Positions 18,950 through 28,789 of a stretch of 64,000 nucleotides of DNA are shown here, piece after piece. Origin of the DNA: Streptomyces asoensis (GTDB taxonomy: Bacteria; Actinomycetota; Actinomycetes; Streptomycetales; Streptomycetaceae). The notes beneath the pieces are model-generated. The model saw only the letters and a list, made by a program, of their open reading frames with translations. It did not search any database and was not told where the DNA came from. The stretch is from the NCBI RefSeq assembly GCF_013085465.1, contig NZ_CP049838.1:9858001-9922000 (forward strand), given 5' to 3'. Position numbers and translations under genes: made by a program. Every line of letters starts with the position of its first letter. Position 1 is the first letter of the stretch.

Positions 18950-19270
18950 AGGCGCCCGCTGACCTGGCTACCGAGGCCCACGTCAACCTGGGCCTCGGCC
19001 ACCTGGCGGGCCGGCCGTACGCCGAAGCGGAGCGGCCGGCCGCCGAGGCGGGTCGGGAACTGGGCGGCTGGCATGCCGGACCCTTCGTCGAAGAGCTCCC
19101 GCACGAGTCGATCGGCGACACCGCCACGAAGTCGTACATCCCCGTGCCGACGACACCCACTGCGCCACACCGACAAGGCGGGCAGGACCTGCCACTGGAT
19201 TCCGGACATCCATCTCGACTACCGGGAGCGGGAGTTCGGTGGGTTCTATGAGGAACTGCCTACCCTCTGA
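18950..19270 (+). pseudogene. Relic of an unidentified gene in two frames
   Basis: The first part reads A-H-V-N-L-G-L-G-H-L-A-G and F-V-E-E-L-P-H-E-S-I-G-D-T in one frame. The last part reads W-I-P-D-I-H-L-D-Y-R-E-R-E-F-G-G-F-Y in another frame, ending at a TGA at 19268. Neither has a credible start. This fits a gene broken by a frameshift and loss of its 5' end. Family unknown. Confidence 0.35.
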
Positions 19271-19320
19271 CATCGCACCGACGTGCCCGTCACCGGCCGG
19301 GCTCCTCTGATACTTCATCC

Positions 19321-20166
19321 ATGGGGACTGTGGCAGCGTTGTACCGGTATCCGGTGAAGTCGATGCTGGGCGAAGCCGTGAGGACCGTGGCGGTCACGGA
19401 AGGCGGATTGTCGGGGGACCGCGGCTACGCCGTTCTCGACGAGACGGGCGCGGTGGGCAGCGCCAAGCACCCGCGTAAGTGGGGGGCTTTGCTGCGTTGC
19501 CGCAGTCGCCTGGAGGAGTCCGGCGTGGCCCAGGTCGTGCTGCCGGACGGCACCGCCTTCGCGGTGGAGGATTCCGAACTGGACGCGCGGCTGTCCAAGT
19601 TGCTGGGCCGGCCGGTGTTCCTCTCGGCCGCCGTACCGGAGCACAGCAGGCTGGAGCGTGCCGTGCCCGAGTACGAAGGCGGGGTACCGGACTCGGTGCG
19701 GGAGACGGCGGCCGTCGATGACACCGGGGTGAGCATCACGACCGGCAGCGTCGCTCGGGGGACCTTTTTCGACTTCGGCCGGGTCCATCTCGTCACCACG
19801 GCGTCCCTGGCCCGGATGCGCGGGCTGTATCCGGCCGGGGACTTCGACGCTCGCCGCTTCCGGCCGAACCTCGTCGTGGACACCGATGGCGGGCCCGGTT
19901 TCCCGGAGGATGCCTGGCTTGGATCACGACTGCGCGTGGGGGAGGCGCTGTTCAGGGTCTTGGTACCTACTCCCCGCTGTGTGATCCCCACGCTCGGCCA
20001 TGACGAATTGCCGGCAGATCCCGGCGTCATGCGAGCGGTTGCCCGCGTTCACCGCGTACCCGTGTTCGACCTGGGACGGCTCTCGTGCCTCGGTGTGTAC
20101 CTGGACGTGCTGGAAGCGGGAACGGTCCGGGTGGGCGACGCGATCACTCTGGATGCGACCGAGTAA
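19321..20166 (+). CDS. MOSC-domain protein
   Basis: 281 residues from the ATG at 19321. The MOSC N-terminal beta barrel starts V-A-A-L-Y-R-Y-P-V-K-S-M-L-G-E and contains G-D-R-G-Y-A-V-L. The MOSC domain follows from about 110, with F-R-P-N-L-V-V-D-T near 180 and the conserved cysteine in P-T-P-R-C-V-I-P-T near 220. That cysteine binds molybdenum cofactor in relatives such as YcbX and mARC, which detoxify N-hydroxylated compounds. No redox partner domain is attached. It appears to be a single-gene unit. Confidence 0.85.
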   Translation: MGTVAALYRYPVKSMLGEAVRTVAVTEGGLSGDRGYAVLDETGAVGSAKHPRKWGALLRCRSRLEESGVAQVVLPDGTAFAVEDSELDARLSKLLGRPVFLSAAVPEHSRLERAVPEYEGGVPDSVRETAAVDDTGVSITTGSVARGTFFDFGRVHLVTTASLARMRGLYPAGDFDARRFRPNLVVDTDGGPGFPEDAWLGSRLRVGEALFRVLVPTPRCVIPTLGHDELPADPGVMRAVARVHRVPVFDLGRLSCLGVYLDVLEAGTVRVGDAITLDATE

Positions 20167-20551
20167 CCCGTACGGGCGGGGAGCTGGGGGCGGGCGAGGC
20201 CGATGGCCTGGAGGGCTTCGTCGACGAGGAGGGAGCCGATCGAGGCAGCACGCGCGGGGTGTGCCTGCCGGTCGATCCGGACGTCACCTTGGTCATTCCG
20301 CCGGAGAAGACGGTTTGGGGGTGTTTGGCTGTGGACCGAGCACCAGACGCTGGACCATCGGCCGTACCCCACCAACCGCACCCCTACTGACCGCGAGCGT
20401 CAACAGGCGCAACCGACAAGGCAGTTCGTGCGTCAGTCATCGGCAGGACGGGTAAACCGGCGCCTACGGAAGGTGTTCGTGGAGGCGGACAGTTCGCTTC
20501 TCTTCCTCCGCCGTGCCACCTGACGGGTTGTGAGTGATTCCGGGGGGAAGC
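20167..20551. other. Spacer upstream of the VWA operon
   Basis: 385 bases without a clear gene. Short open frames occur but none has a domain or ribosome site. The promoter of the downstream operon must lie here, but no consensus stands out. Confidence 0.45.
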
Positions 20552-22351
20552 ATGAACAGACGCACGGGTGAACGAGGGCCGCGCAGGCTGCCGTTGCTGG
20601 TGGCCACCGCCATGGGACTGGTGGCGATACTCGCCACGTTTCTGGTGACCCGGGAGGTCTCCGGCGGCTCCGGGCCGGACTGCGGCGTCCGGCTGGAGGT
20701 GAACTCCTCCACGGAGAAGGGCGATCTTCTCGCCGAACTGGCGAAGAAGTACAACACCTCGGGGCGCGAGCTGACGGACGGCAAGTGCGCCCGGGTAACG
20801 GTGTCCGAGACGAGCTCGGGCGTCGCCATGGACGCGCTCGCGCAGGGCTGGGACGAGAAGCGTGACGGCGCGCCCGAGCCGCAGGCGTGGACGCCGACCT
20901 CCTCGCTGTGGCTGACGCTGCTCACCGAGAAGGGCACCGCGTCGGACCGTACCGTTCTCACCGGTGACGAGCCCGTCTCCCTGGCGACCAGCCCGCTGAC
21001 CATCGCCATGCCCCGGCCCATGGCCGAGGCGGTGGGATGGCCGGAGAAGAAGATCGGCTGGCGGGACATCCTGTCGCTGACCGAGAAGGGCTGGGGCTCG
21101 CTAGGCCACCCCGAGTGGGGCCGATTCTCCCTGGGCAAGGACAACCCGCACACCTCCACCTCGGGCCTCGCGGCGACCGTGGCCGCGTTCTACGCCGCCA
21201 CCGGCCGATCGAGCGATCTCACGCTGGACCAGGTCAAGGACCCGAAGTCCCGGGCGTTCGTATCGGGAGTCGAGGCCGGTGTGCTCCACTACGGTTCCGA
21301 CGCGACCGCCTACATGGCCAACCTTGCGGAGGCAGACGCGAAGGGCCAGGCCCTTTCGTACGCCAGCGCCGTCACCGTCCAGGAGCAGCTGATCCACCTG
21401 TACAACCAGGGCAGCCCCACCGGCGACGTGAAACTCCTTGGCAAGGGCAAGAAGCCGAAGGTGCCGCTGGTGGCCGTGCACCCGGACGACGGCACCCTCA
21501 TGCTCGACCACCCCTTCGTCGTACTGCCCTCGGCGGGCGGGGAACAGCGTGCGGCGGCCGCGGACTTCAGCGCTTTCCTCCTCGAAGCCGCCCAGCAGCG
21601 CCGCTTTCAGCAGCTCGGCTTCCGCGACCACGAGGGCAACGCGGGGCGCGAACTGGCCGCCTCGGTGAGCTTGCCCGACGAGGGGAAGCGGAAGCTGTCC
21701 CTCATTGACCCGCCGTCCCCGCAGGTGCTCGGCGCGATCCTCGACAGCTGGGACGAACTGCGCAAGAAGGCCAGGGTTCTGCTGGTGATGGATGTCTCCG
21801 GCTCCATGAACCAGTCCGCCGGAGGCGGGCAGAGCCGGATGGAGGCCGCCAAGAAGGCCGCCGTGGCCGCGCTCGACCTGTACCACCCGGACGACGAGGT
21901 CGGACTGTGGGCCTTCTCCACCGAGACCGCCGACCATCGCGAGCCCTACCGGGAGATCCTGCCGCCTCGACCCATCAAGGCCGGCAAGAGTCAACTCACC
22001 ACCTCCATCAACGGGTTGAGCGCCGAGGGCGGCACAGCCCTGTACGCCACGGTGCGCGCCGCCCAGCAGGCCGCCCTCTCCGGTCTCGACACCGATCGGA
22101 TCAACGCAGTGGTCGTCCTGACCGACGGCAAGAACGAATACCCGGCCGACAACGATCTCGACGCCCTGCTGCGCGATATCGACGCCACCCAACTGGAGCG
22201 CTCGGTACGCGTGTTCACCGTCGCATTCAGCGACCAGGCCGACTTCGACACCCTCAGCGAGATCTCCGCAGCCACCAAGGCCACCTCGTACGACGCCCGT
22301 GATCCCGCCGTCATCGACAAGGTGATGGTCTCTGTCATCAGCAACTTCTAG
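20552..22351 (+). CDS. Membrane-anchored substrate-binding and VWA-domain protein
   Basis: 599 residues from the ATG at 20552 with a GGGGGGAAG site; a GTG at 20534 is out of range of the site. One membrane helix (14-34) anchors the protein, with the bulk outside. Residues 45-380 resemble a periplasmic solute-binding fold, with D-N-P-H-T-S-T-S-G-L as its ligand loop. A von Willebrand A domain follows, with a complete metal site D-V-S-G-S at 414-418, a threonine in G-G-T-A-L-Y and aspartate in V-L-T-D-G-K. First gene of a three-gene operon. The architecture suggests a surface metal-dependent adhesion or sensing role. Confidence 0.8.
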   Translation: MNRRTGERGPRRLPLLVATAMGLVAILATFLVTREVSGGSGPDCGVRLEVNSSTEKGDLLAELAKKYNTSGRELTDGKCARVTVSETSSGVAMDALAQGWDEKRDGAPEPQAWTPTSSLWLTLLTEKGTASDRTVLTGDEPVSLATSPLTIAMPRPMAEAVGWPEKKIGWRDILSLTEKGWGSLGHPEWGRFSLGKDNPHTSTSGLAATVAAFYAATGRSSDLTLDQVKDPKSRAFVSGVEAGVLHYGSDATAYMANLAEADAKGQALSYASAVTVQEQLIHLYNQGSPTGDVKLLGKGKKPKVPLVAVHPDDGTLMLDHPFVVLPSAGGEQRAAAADFSAFLLEAAQQRRFQQLGFRDHEGNAGRELAASVSLPDEGKRKLSLIDPPSPQVLGAILDSWDELRKKARVLLVMDVSGSMNQSAGGGQSRMEAAKKAAVAALDLYHPDDEVGLWAFSTETADHREPYREILPPRPIKAGKSQLTTSINGLSAEGGTALYATVRAAQQAALSGLDTDRINAVVVLTDGKNEYPADNDLDALLRDIDATQLERSVRVFTVAFSDQADFDTLSEISAATKATSYDARDPAVIDKVMVSVISNF

Positions 22352-22376
22352 CCATCCGACAGGAGTTGAGCACCCG

Positions 22377-23234
22377 ATGAACGGCAGACACCTTCCGGCC
22401 GCCGCCGCGGCCACGCTCCTGGGCTCGGCGGGCGCCGCGGCAGCCGCCCTGGCGGGGGCCGGGCCCGCGGCGGCCCTGCCCGCTGGCGCCGCCATCGGTC
22501 TGCTGGTCTGGACGGCCCACACCGTCACCGACCGGCTGACCCGCCGGCCCGGCACCGAGACCGGGCGACCGACCGCGTCCGCGGGGTCGGGCCCGGCACG
22601 GCCCGCGCGGCAAGGTTCCGGCTCCGAACGGCCCGAGCCCCCTCCCGACGCCCGGCTGTGGCTGGAACGCGCCTCGGCCGCCGTCGGCAGACTCGACCGC
22701 CACCGGAGCGACAGCACCACCCCCACCCTGACCGAGGCGCTGACCGCGGCCGTCGCCTTCGTAGGGACCGCGGCCGACGAACTCCATGCCCGCGCCGAGG
22801 CCGTCCGCGTCATCGACACCACCACCGCGGGCACCGACCCCCAGGCGCTGCGTGACGACCAGCGCAGGCTGGAGAAGGAGGCTCGGGCCTCGCAGGGAGC
22901 GATGAGGGAGGCCAAGGAGGCGTCCGCCCGCGCGACCGGTGAACGCGCCGCCTCCCTGCAACGCCTGGCGGAACTACGCGAACTCCTCATGGCTACATTG
23001 GAGTCGACCGTGCTGCGCCTGGAGGCCGCCGCCGAACGCGGTTCCCTGTTGGTCTCCCTCCATGCGGTCGGTGACGCCGCCACGGACGTCCCGGACCTCA
23101 CCTCCCTCGAACACGAACTGGAGGCCGTGCAGGCCGGGCTCGACAGACTCGACGAGATCAGCCGCTCACTCCACGACCCCGGACGGCCCGACCCCGGCCC
23201 GGCTGCCGGGAAGCCGCATGACCCGCAAGAGTAG
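22377..23234 (+). CDS. Coiled-coil membrane-linked protein of the VWA operon
   Basis: 285 residues from the ATG at 22377, 25 bases after the VWA gene. Residues 7-45 are strongly hydrophobic and Ala-rich (one or two membrane helices). A Pro/Gly/Ser-rich linker (60-85) leads to a long helical region at about 150-270 with heptad-like runs of E, R, A and L (for example E-K-E-A-R-A-S-Q-G-A-M-R-E-A-K). It ends with a stop that overlaps the next gene by 17 bases. No enzymatic motif is seen; the likely role is to support the VWA protein at the membrane. Confidence 0.7.
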   Translation: MNGRHLPAAAAATLLGSAGAAAAALAGAGPAAALPAGAAIGLLVWTAHTVTDRLTRRPGTETGRPTASAGSGPARPARQGSGSERPEPPPDARLWLERASAAVGRLDRHRSDSTTPTLTEALTAAVAFVGTAADELHARAEAVRVIDTTTAGTDPQALRDDQRRLEKEARASQGAMREAKEASARATGERAASLQRLAELRELLMATLESTVLRLEAAAERGSLLVSLHAVGDAATDVPDLTSLEHELEAVQAGLDRLDEISRSLHDPGRPDPGPAAGKPHDPQE

Positions 23235-23587
23235 GACCGGCCTGCTGTCGGCCGTGACGATCTGGTCTCTGATCGTCACACCCGCCGCGCTGTTCGTCGG
23301 GGGGCGTGGCGCCATACTGGGGCTGGTCTCCGTCCTCACCGGACTCGCTTCGCTGGTCATGGCGCTCACGATTCCCGCCGGCTGGGACTTCGGATCGCGC
23401 ACTGCGAGCTTCAAGGAGCGGCTGACCGCGGCGCCCCTGTTCACGGCCGCTGCTCTGCTCCTCGCGGGTCCCTTCGTGCTCCCGTGGGCCCTGCACGACG
23501 CGGTGGGGCAGCCCGCGAAGGCCCGGATCGCGAAGGTGACGGAGGAGGGTTCGTACGGGCTCGCCGATCCCGGGACCGAGAGGGAAC
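23218..23587 (+). pseudogene. Third gene of the VWA operon, membrane protein truncated by an IS relic
   Basis: The ATG at 23218 overlaps the end of the previous gene. The first 125 codons show three hydrophobic segments, two at about 10-50 and one at about 72-92, and then K-V-T-E-E-G-S-Y-G-L. The sequence runs straight into an IS5-type transposase fragment at about 23588, so the C-terminus is lost. The truncation suggests the operon is no longer complete in this strain. Confidence 0.6.
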
Positions 23588-24298
23588 GTGGACCGCACGG
23601 GCGGGCAGTGGCGCTACCTCCCGCACGATTCGCCGCACTGGAACACGGTCTACGGATACTTCGCGAAGTGGCAGCAGGAAGGTGTGTTCGCGCAGCTCAA
23701 CGGCCTGCTCAGGCAGCAGCTCCTACGGCAGAGGGAAGGCCAGGACGCCGAGCCGTCGGCCTGCGTGATCGATGCGCAGAGCGTCAAGACTTCTACCGGC
23801 GTCCCCGCCTCAAGCCAGGGCATCGAGGCCGGCAAGAAGATCGTCGGACGGAAGCGGAGCATCATCACCGACACCCTCGGCCTTCTGCTGGCCGTCCTGG
23901 TCACCGCGACCGGCGTCCAGGACTCCGCCGCAGGCCAGACCCTCCTCGATCAGACAGCGGCCGCACATCCCACGATCCGCAAGGTCTGGGTTGACGGCGG
24001 CTACCCCAAACACTTCCTCGAGCACGCCGCCACCTTCGGCATCGACCTCGAAATCGTCCAACGCACCCCGGGACCAGGGGATTCACCCCTATCCCGAAAC
24101 CCTGGACCGTCGAGCGAACCTACGGCTGGCTCATGCTCCACCGCCGCCTCGCCCGCGACTACGAAAACCCTCCCCGAACGCTCGGAAGCCATGATCCACC
24201 TCGCCATGACCGACCTCATGGCCCCCCGTCTCACCGGCGAGACCACCATCTCCTGGCGCGACCCGACATCACCGGACCAAGCCCACATCACGGGATGA
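23588..24298 (+). pseudogene. IS5-family transposase, N-terminally truncated and frameshifted
   Basis: It begins at D-R-T-G-G-Q-W-R-Y-L-P-H-D, inside the transposase N-domain, and continues with V-I-D-A-Q-S-V-K-T-S, I-T-D-T-L-G-L-L-L-A-V and V-W-V-D-G-G-Y, including two catalytic aspartates. Near 24085 the frame slips, V-E-R-T-Y-G-W-L (third catalytic glutamate) is in another frame, and near 24172 it slips back to E-R-S-E-A-M-I-H-L-A-M-T. The two slips cancel. The left end of the element is missing, so it cannot move. Confidence 0.75.
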
Positions 24299-24424
24299 AA
24301 CAACGGGGGAAAACGACCTCTGACCAGTCGAGCAGGACGACCGCCTCGCCAGTCACCCGCCGGGCAGGAAGGCGCTTTCGCGCTTCCGTATCGACAACGG
24401 CCGCATCCGCACGAAATGGCAAGG

Positions 24425-25408
24425 CTAAGGGAGCTGCTTCAGTTGGTCGACGATCGCCCAGTCCACCACGTGCGATACCTGGATGTACGTCTTGTCGCCG
24501 GACGCCGAAGTCCGCTCGTCCCGGAAGCCCAGGAACTCGTAGGATTCCGGGTCGAAGATGAGGTACTTGCCCTTGGCGAACGGACTCTTGGGGTAGGAGA
24601 TCCCCACGCCCGTGCGCCCGGCGGAGTCCTTCACCCCCGGAATCGCCTTGACCCCTGGCACCAGGGCCAGCGCCTTGTACGCGGCGGGGCGCAGTCCCTG
24701 GGGCAGCACCGGCCACTTCAGGAGCTCACCGAGCATGAAGTAGGCGTTGAACCATTCTTCTGCGGTGAAGTCGCTGATCGGCATGTTGGAGGTTCCGAGG
24801 CCGATGCGCGGGATGAGCTGTTGCGGGTCGGTGGGCAGCTTCTTCAGCTTGCTCCATTCCCGAGGCGGCCACACACTCTCGCCCTTCTGCATGGGCTCTT
24901 CCCAGATCACTCGGCCTAGTTCCATGGTCAGGGAGCGCTTGGAGCCGTCCACCGAGTCCCAGTTCACGTCCTCGTAGGTCTTGACCGCACCGGTCTTGCG
25001 CTCGGTCTCCTTGATGATTCGCTTCGAGTAGATGAACTGGTCGTCGCGCGGAGCCACGGTCTTCTCGTGCCTGCCCGTGTACACCGCCGCCCCGTTCAGT
25101 ACTGTCACGGCGCTGACGTTGCTCATCCGCGGGGTCGCCGTGCCCGATACGCGGTCGGCGCGGTCGGCGCGATCGCCCTCGTCGGCGCCGCCCTCAGTGA
25201 TCAGGACCGCCGTTCCCGTCACCGCCACAGCAACCGCCCCGGCGGCCGCGAAGCGCAGTACGTGGCGGCGGCCGGGGGCAGCGTTGGGGTGCCGCTGCGC
25301 GCGCGCCATCGTGTTGAGCAGTCGGTGGCGGGCCCTCGCTCGGGCCGATTCGGTGAGCGGGGCCGCGTCCGCGTCCCAGTCTCGCAGGAGTTCGAGTTCG
25401 TCAGTCAT
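24425..25408 (-). CDS. CU044_5270-family protein, membrane partner of the sigma factor
   Basis: 327 residues from the ATG at 25408, which overlaps the stop of the sigma gene by eight bases, so translation is coupled. Residues 1-45 are cytoplasmic and contain R-D-W-D-A-D-A-A-P-L-T. A membrane helix follows at about 48-68, and the rest lies outside, with I-G-L-G-T-S-N-M-P near 205. This family almost always follows an ECF sigma gene in actinomycetes, where it probably acts as its anti-sigma or signal-sensing partner. That role is inferred from position. Confidence 0.75.
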   Translation of the reverse strand: MTDELELLRDWDADAAPLTESARARARHRLLNTMARAQRHPNAAPGRRHVLRFAAAGAVAVAVTGTAVLITEGGADEGDRADRADRVSGTATPRMSNVSAVTVLNGAAVYTGRHEKTVAPRDDQFIYSKRIIKETERKTGAVKTYEDVNWDSVDGSKRSLTMELGRVIWEEPMQKGESVWPPREWSKLKKLPTDPQQLIPRIGLGTSNMPISDFTAEEWFNAYFMLGELLKWPVLPQGLRPAAYKALALVPGVKAIPGVKDSAGRTGVGISYPKSPFAKGKYLIFDPESYEFLGFRDERTSASGDKTYIQVSHVVDWAIVDQLKQLP

Positions 25409-26018
25409 GGCCGGGTACCTCTCGCAGTGTCGTCGGATCGGATCCGCCCAACGCTTCACGCAGCTTGCCGCGGGCCCTGTACAGCCGTGATCTCACTGTG
25501 CCGATGGGGACATCGAGGGCCTGGGCCACCTCCTCGTAGCCGAGACCGCCCCACGCCACCAGCAGCAGCACGTCCCGGTGCCGCGCGGACAGTGCAGCCA
25601 GTGCCGCTGCCAGCTCGCGGCCCACGGCTTGCGCCCCCACCCGGGCCGCAGCACGGTCGGCCAGCGGCTCCTCGTGATCGGCTGGCGCCGGGATGCGGGC
25701 CAGAGCTTTGAAGCGGCGGGCCTCGGCCCGCCGGTGCCGGCCGACCAGGTTGGTCGCTATGCCGAACAGCCAGGGCCGGGCGCCATCACCCGTGGCCCGC
25801 AAAGGGTCGTACCGGTGCCGCTGCTGGAAGGCGGTGGTGAAGGTCTCTGCCACGAGGTCTTCGGCCGGCTCGCCACCGAGCCTGCGGGCCAGATATCGGT
25901 GTACCGCATCCGCGTACCGGTCGAAGAGCACGGCGAATGCCTCGGGCTCATCCCGGGACCGCGCAATCACCGAGGCATCACTCTCCGCCCCCGCGCGGAC
26001 GCCTGGCTCGGCGGTCAT
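25401..26018 (-). CDS. ECF-type RNA polymerase sigma factor
   Basis: 205 residues from the ATG at 26018 with an AGGAG site; an ATG at 26033 lies before that site. Sigma region 2 spans about 20-90, with A-F-A-V-L-F-D-R-Y-A-D-A-V, the region 2.4-like W-L-F-G-I-A-T-N-L and the A-E-D-L-V-A-E-T-F-T-T-A-F motif. Region 4 spans 130-195, with Y-E-E-V-A-Q-A-L-D-V-P-I-G-T-V-R-S-R-L. Its partner membrane protein overlaps it downstream. Target promoters cannot be predicted here. Confidence 0.9.
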   Translation of the reverse strand: MTAEPGVRAGAESDASVIARSRDEPEAFAVLFDRYADAVHRYLARRLGGEPAEDLVAETFTTAFQQRHRYDPLRATGDGARPWLFGIATNLVGRHRRAEARRFKALARIPAPADHEEPLADRAAARVGAQAVGRELAAALAALSARHRDVLLLVAWGGLGYEEVAQALDVPIGTVRSRLYRARGKLREALGGSDPTTLREVPGHD

Positions 26019-26869
26019 CGGGGCTCCTCTCATTCAAGGGAACAAGCTTCGAAGGCTTGGGCTTTCACCTCTCCTTCGCCGCTCGCCCCCAGCGAGTTCC
26101 CTCAAGACCCTGACCACTGGAACGACTATCGAAAGCAGACCCCGAGCAAGAGATCATCTTCTCGCATGGCGTGCGGAGTCTCATGGCCGAACTCGCTGCC
26201 ACGCTGCGCAGCCGGAACCAGGTCGCCACCCACGGCCTCCCCCTGCAACTCGACCTCGCCGCCGGAGCAAAACCCCTCCGCGTGCCCGAAGCCAGCGCGA
26301 GGCGATCAAGGAGGCGCAGCCCGCGAAGAAGGCGGGCGGCGGGAAGCCGGCCGCGAAGAAGACCGTGGCGAAGAAGGCGGTGCCGCTGCCACGCGGCTCG
26401 GTCCGGGCTGCGTACCCGGGCACCTGCCCGGCCTCCTTCAAGGACTACGACAAGGGCACGGTCATCACGAAGGTGGGGGAGAACTGGGGACGCCCCGGCT
26501 GCGCTCCCCGCCAGCCGTGAGCCGCGGAGCGGGAGTTCGAGCGGAACAAGGCCAGGATCGAGAGCGGCGAGACCTTCCGATCCCGCAAGCCCTCGGACTG
26601 GCGGCGCGGCGCCTCGGTCTCCAGCACCCGCCCCGCCCGCTGAACCGTCTGCCGGGCGGTGTGGCATCGGCCACGGGCGGCTGCGTGCGGGGCGTGGTCG
26701 GCCTGGTGGTCGCACCCGACCATGAGCCCGACCACGGCAAGTCAGCGTGCGGCTGGCCTGCCGACCACCTGAAACAGCACTTCCCGCCGGAACTCCCCGA
26801 CCCCGGCCACACCACCGACTAGGCACCCGCGGGCCCGACCACGGCGGCGGACACCTCGACCACGGCAGG
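26019..26869. other. Decayed stretch between the sigma operon and the Ku relic
   Basis: No intact gene. Plus-strand frame 26279-26643 looks like protein: a Lys/Ala-rich run (A-K-K-A-G-G-G-K-P-A-A-K-K), then F-K-D-Y-D-K-G-T-V-I, a TGA at 26518, and then, in the same frame, R-E-F-E-R-N-K-A-R-I-E-S-G-E-T-F to a TGA at 26641. It may be the broken end of a secreted or DNA-binding protein. The remainder has nothing recognisable. Confidence 0.35.
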
Positions 26870-27445
26870 TCAGCGTGCTGGCGTACCGCGCCGACTGCCC
26901 GCGCGCCCGGCGGTCCTCGAGGAAGCCCTCTGGGAGGGCGTCTTCTTCGCAGGCTCGGCCGGCACCTCGGGCACCTCGGGCACGTCGGTGTCGCCCGTCT
27001 CGCCGCGCGCCGCCCGGGCCTTGCCGACGGACTCCTGTAGCACGGCCATCAGGTCCACCAGTTGCCCCGGCCGGACCGCCAGTGCCGAAGCCTCCGGCAG
27101 CTGGCAGTCTTCCTGCCTGGCCTCGAGCACCGCGCGCAGCGCGTCGGTGCACCCGTCGGCGAACTCCGGGCCTTCGAGCCTGTCGAGCGTCATGGCCTCG
27201 ATCAGGGCCAAGCTTCGTCGATCTCGCCTTCGTCCAGCTGCACCGGAGCGGGGAACACGTCGGAGAGATCGCGAACTTCGTCCGGCCAGAACAGCCCGTG
27301 CAAGGCGATCACCTTGCCGCGGATCCGGAGCAGACCGAGCCGCTCAAGCCCGTGCCACGCGAACCGGACGACCGCGACCCGGGACGCGCGCTCCAGGGCC
27401 ATCCGCAGCAGTACGTAAGCTTGTGCTTTATCTTCGGATGTCACG
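26870..27445 (-). pseudogene. Ku (NHEJ end-binding protein), C-terminal part with frameshift
   Basis: Minus strand reads A-Y-V-L-L-R-M-A-L-E-R-A, then A-V-V-R-F-A-W-H-G-L-E-R-L-G-L-L-R-I-R and L-F-W-P-D-E-V-R-D-L, the core of bacterial Ku. At about 27205 one base is missing: after G-E-I-D-E-A the frame changes and resumes L-A-L-I-E-A-M-T, then R-P-G-Q-L-V-D-L-M-A-V-L-Q-E-S and a Lys/Arg/Ala tail. The N-terminal half is absent. A second Ku fragment occurs at 32576. Confidence 0.75.
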
Positions 27446-27652
27446 CAGAGTAATAGCTTGCTCGTCTGCGTCAGGCACGTAGTTTGTCGCGGCCGGAGCG
27501 GACCGGATGCCGCACGCAGCTCGTGTGGGACGGGGTTCAGAAGGTATCGCGATGAGTTCTGGCACCCCTTCGAGTGTCCGGCCAGCAACGAGACGAGACG
27601 ATTCGTATTGCATCACTCCAGGGGTGTGCATCATGATGATGGCGCAAGATTG

Positions 27653-27669
27653 CGAGACGGCCCGTCTCG
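27653..27669. promoter_or_regulatory. Perfect palindrome upstream of the hydrolase gene
   Basis: CGAGACGG and CCGTCTCG flank a single C. It lies 32 bases before the ATG of the alpha/beta hydrolase gene. A similar half-site (CGAGACGAGACG) occurs at about 27585. It looks like a repressor site, but the regulator is not adjacent. Confidence 0.5.
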
Positions 27670-27700
27670 TCTTAAGGTCGTGGATGTGGGGAGCGGTGCC

Positions 27701-28606
27701 ATGAATCAGCGGTTCGTCCAGGTCGATCCGGCGGTGCAGCTGTGGTCCGAGGTGCGCGGCGACCCCCGGGATTCCACCCTGTTGCTGATCATGGGGGCCG
27801 GGGCGTCTGGGCTGGGCTGGCCGGATGGACTGGTTGATGCCTTGGCCGTGCGCCACCGCGTCATCCGCTACGACCACCGGGACACCGGCCGCTCCAGCTT
27901 GAGTTTCGACACGCATCCGTACCGCATCGTCGACCTCGCCTCGGACGCGATCGCCGTCCTCGACGCGTACGAAGTGGAGCGGGCGCACATCGTCGGTCAC
28001 TCCCTGGGCGGCATGCTCACCCAACTGCTGATCGCAGATTTCCCCGAACGGCTGCTCAGCGCGACAGTGATGGGCGCCGGCGCTCTCAGCAGCACCCCGC
28101 TGTCGCACCCGGACGGCTCCCGAACTCCCGTAGACCAACTCCCGCCCATCGACGCACGGGTGCTCGAACTGTGGTCGCACCCCCACGAGGACCGTGGCCT
28201 GGAGGCCGAGCTGGACCACCGCGTGGAGCACTGGCGGCTACTCAACGGCGATCAGATCCCCTTCGACTCCGAGGAGTTCCGGGCCTCGGAGCGCCGCATC
28301 ATCGAGCACGCCGGGCGCTACGAGGCGCCCATGACCCACGGGCGCGCAGACCACTCCGGCATGGACCGCACCGAGGAACTTGCGCGCACCGAGGTGCCGA
28401 CCCTGGTCATCTCCGCCCCGGCCGAGCCCGTCTTCCCACCGCCGCACCCCGACCATCTCACCCAAGTGATCGCCGGGGCACGGCTGATGGAGATACCGGG
28501 CATGGGGCACGCCCTGCCCCGCGCCGTCCACGCACCCCTGGCCGCGGCCGTTCTCGACCACACCCTGGCCACGGACGCCGGCGCCCGACCAGGGGCGGGG
28601 ACGTGA
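27701..28606 (+). CDS. Alpha/beta-fold hydrolase
   Basis: 301 residues from the ATG at 27701, preceded by a GGGGAG site. The oxyanion strand L-L-L-I-M-G-A-G-A is near residue 29. The nucleophile elbow V-G-H-S-L-G-G-M gives Ser at about 109, and the catalytic histidine is in I-P-G-M-G-H-A-L-P near 275. The Y-D-H-R-D-T-G-R-S motif at about 57-66 is typical of AclR/RdmC-like and polyketide-esterase relatives as well as general hydrolases. The substrate is unknown. It is bounded by relics on both sides and appears monocistronic. Confidence 0.85.
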   Translation: MNQRFVQVDPAVQLWSEVRGDPRDSTLLLIMGAGASGLGWPDGLVDALAVRHRVIRYDHRDTGRSSLSFDTHPYRIVDLASDAIAVLDAYEVERAHIVGHSLGGMLTQLLIADFPERLLSATVMGAGALSSTPLSHPDGSRTPVDQLPPIDARVLELWSHPHEDRGLEAELDHRVEHWRLLNGDQIPFDSEEFRASERRIIEHAGRYEAPMTHGRADHSGMDRTEELARTEVPTLVISAPAEPVFPPPHPDHLTQVIAGARLMEIPGMGHALPRAVHAPLAAAVLDHTLATDAGARPGAGT

Positions 28607-28789
28607 CCTCGATCTCCTGGTCGGCGAAGCGCGGCACCTGGCGAGGAAGATCCAGGCGTGTTCAGCTGGCGGTGCCTGGGTGCTGGCGGCGGATGGTGTG
28701 CCGTCACTAACTTGAACTTAACGTCTGGGTCGTTGGTCAGCTGCTGAAAAGGGTCGAGGCGGCCTCAGGGTGCGTGGGAGCATTTCGGC

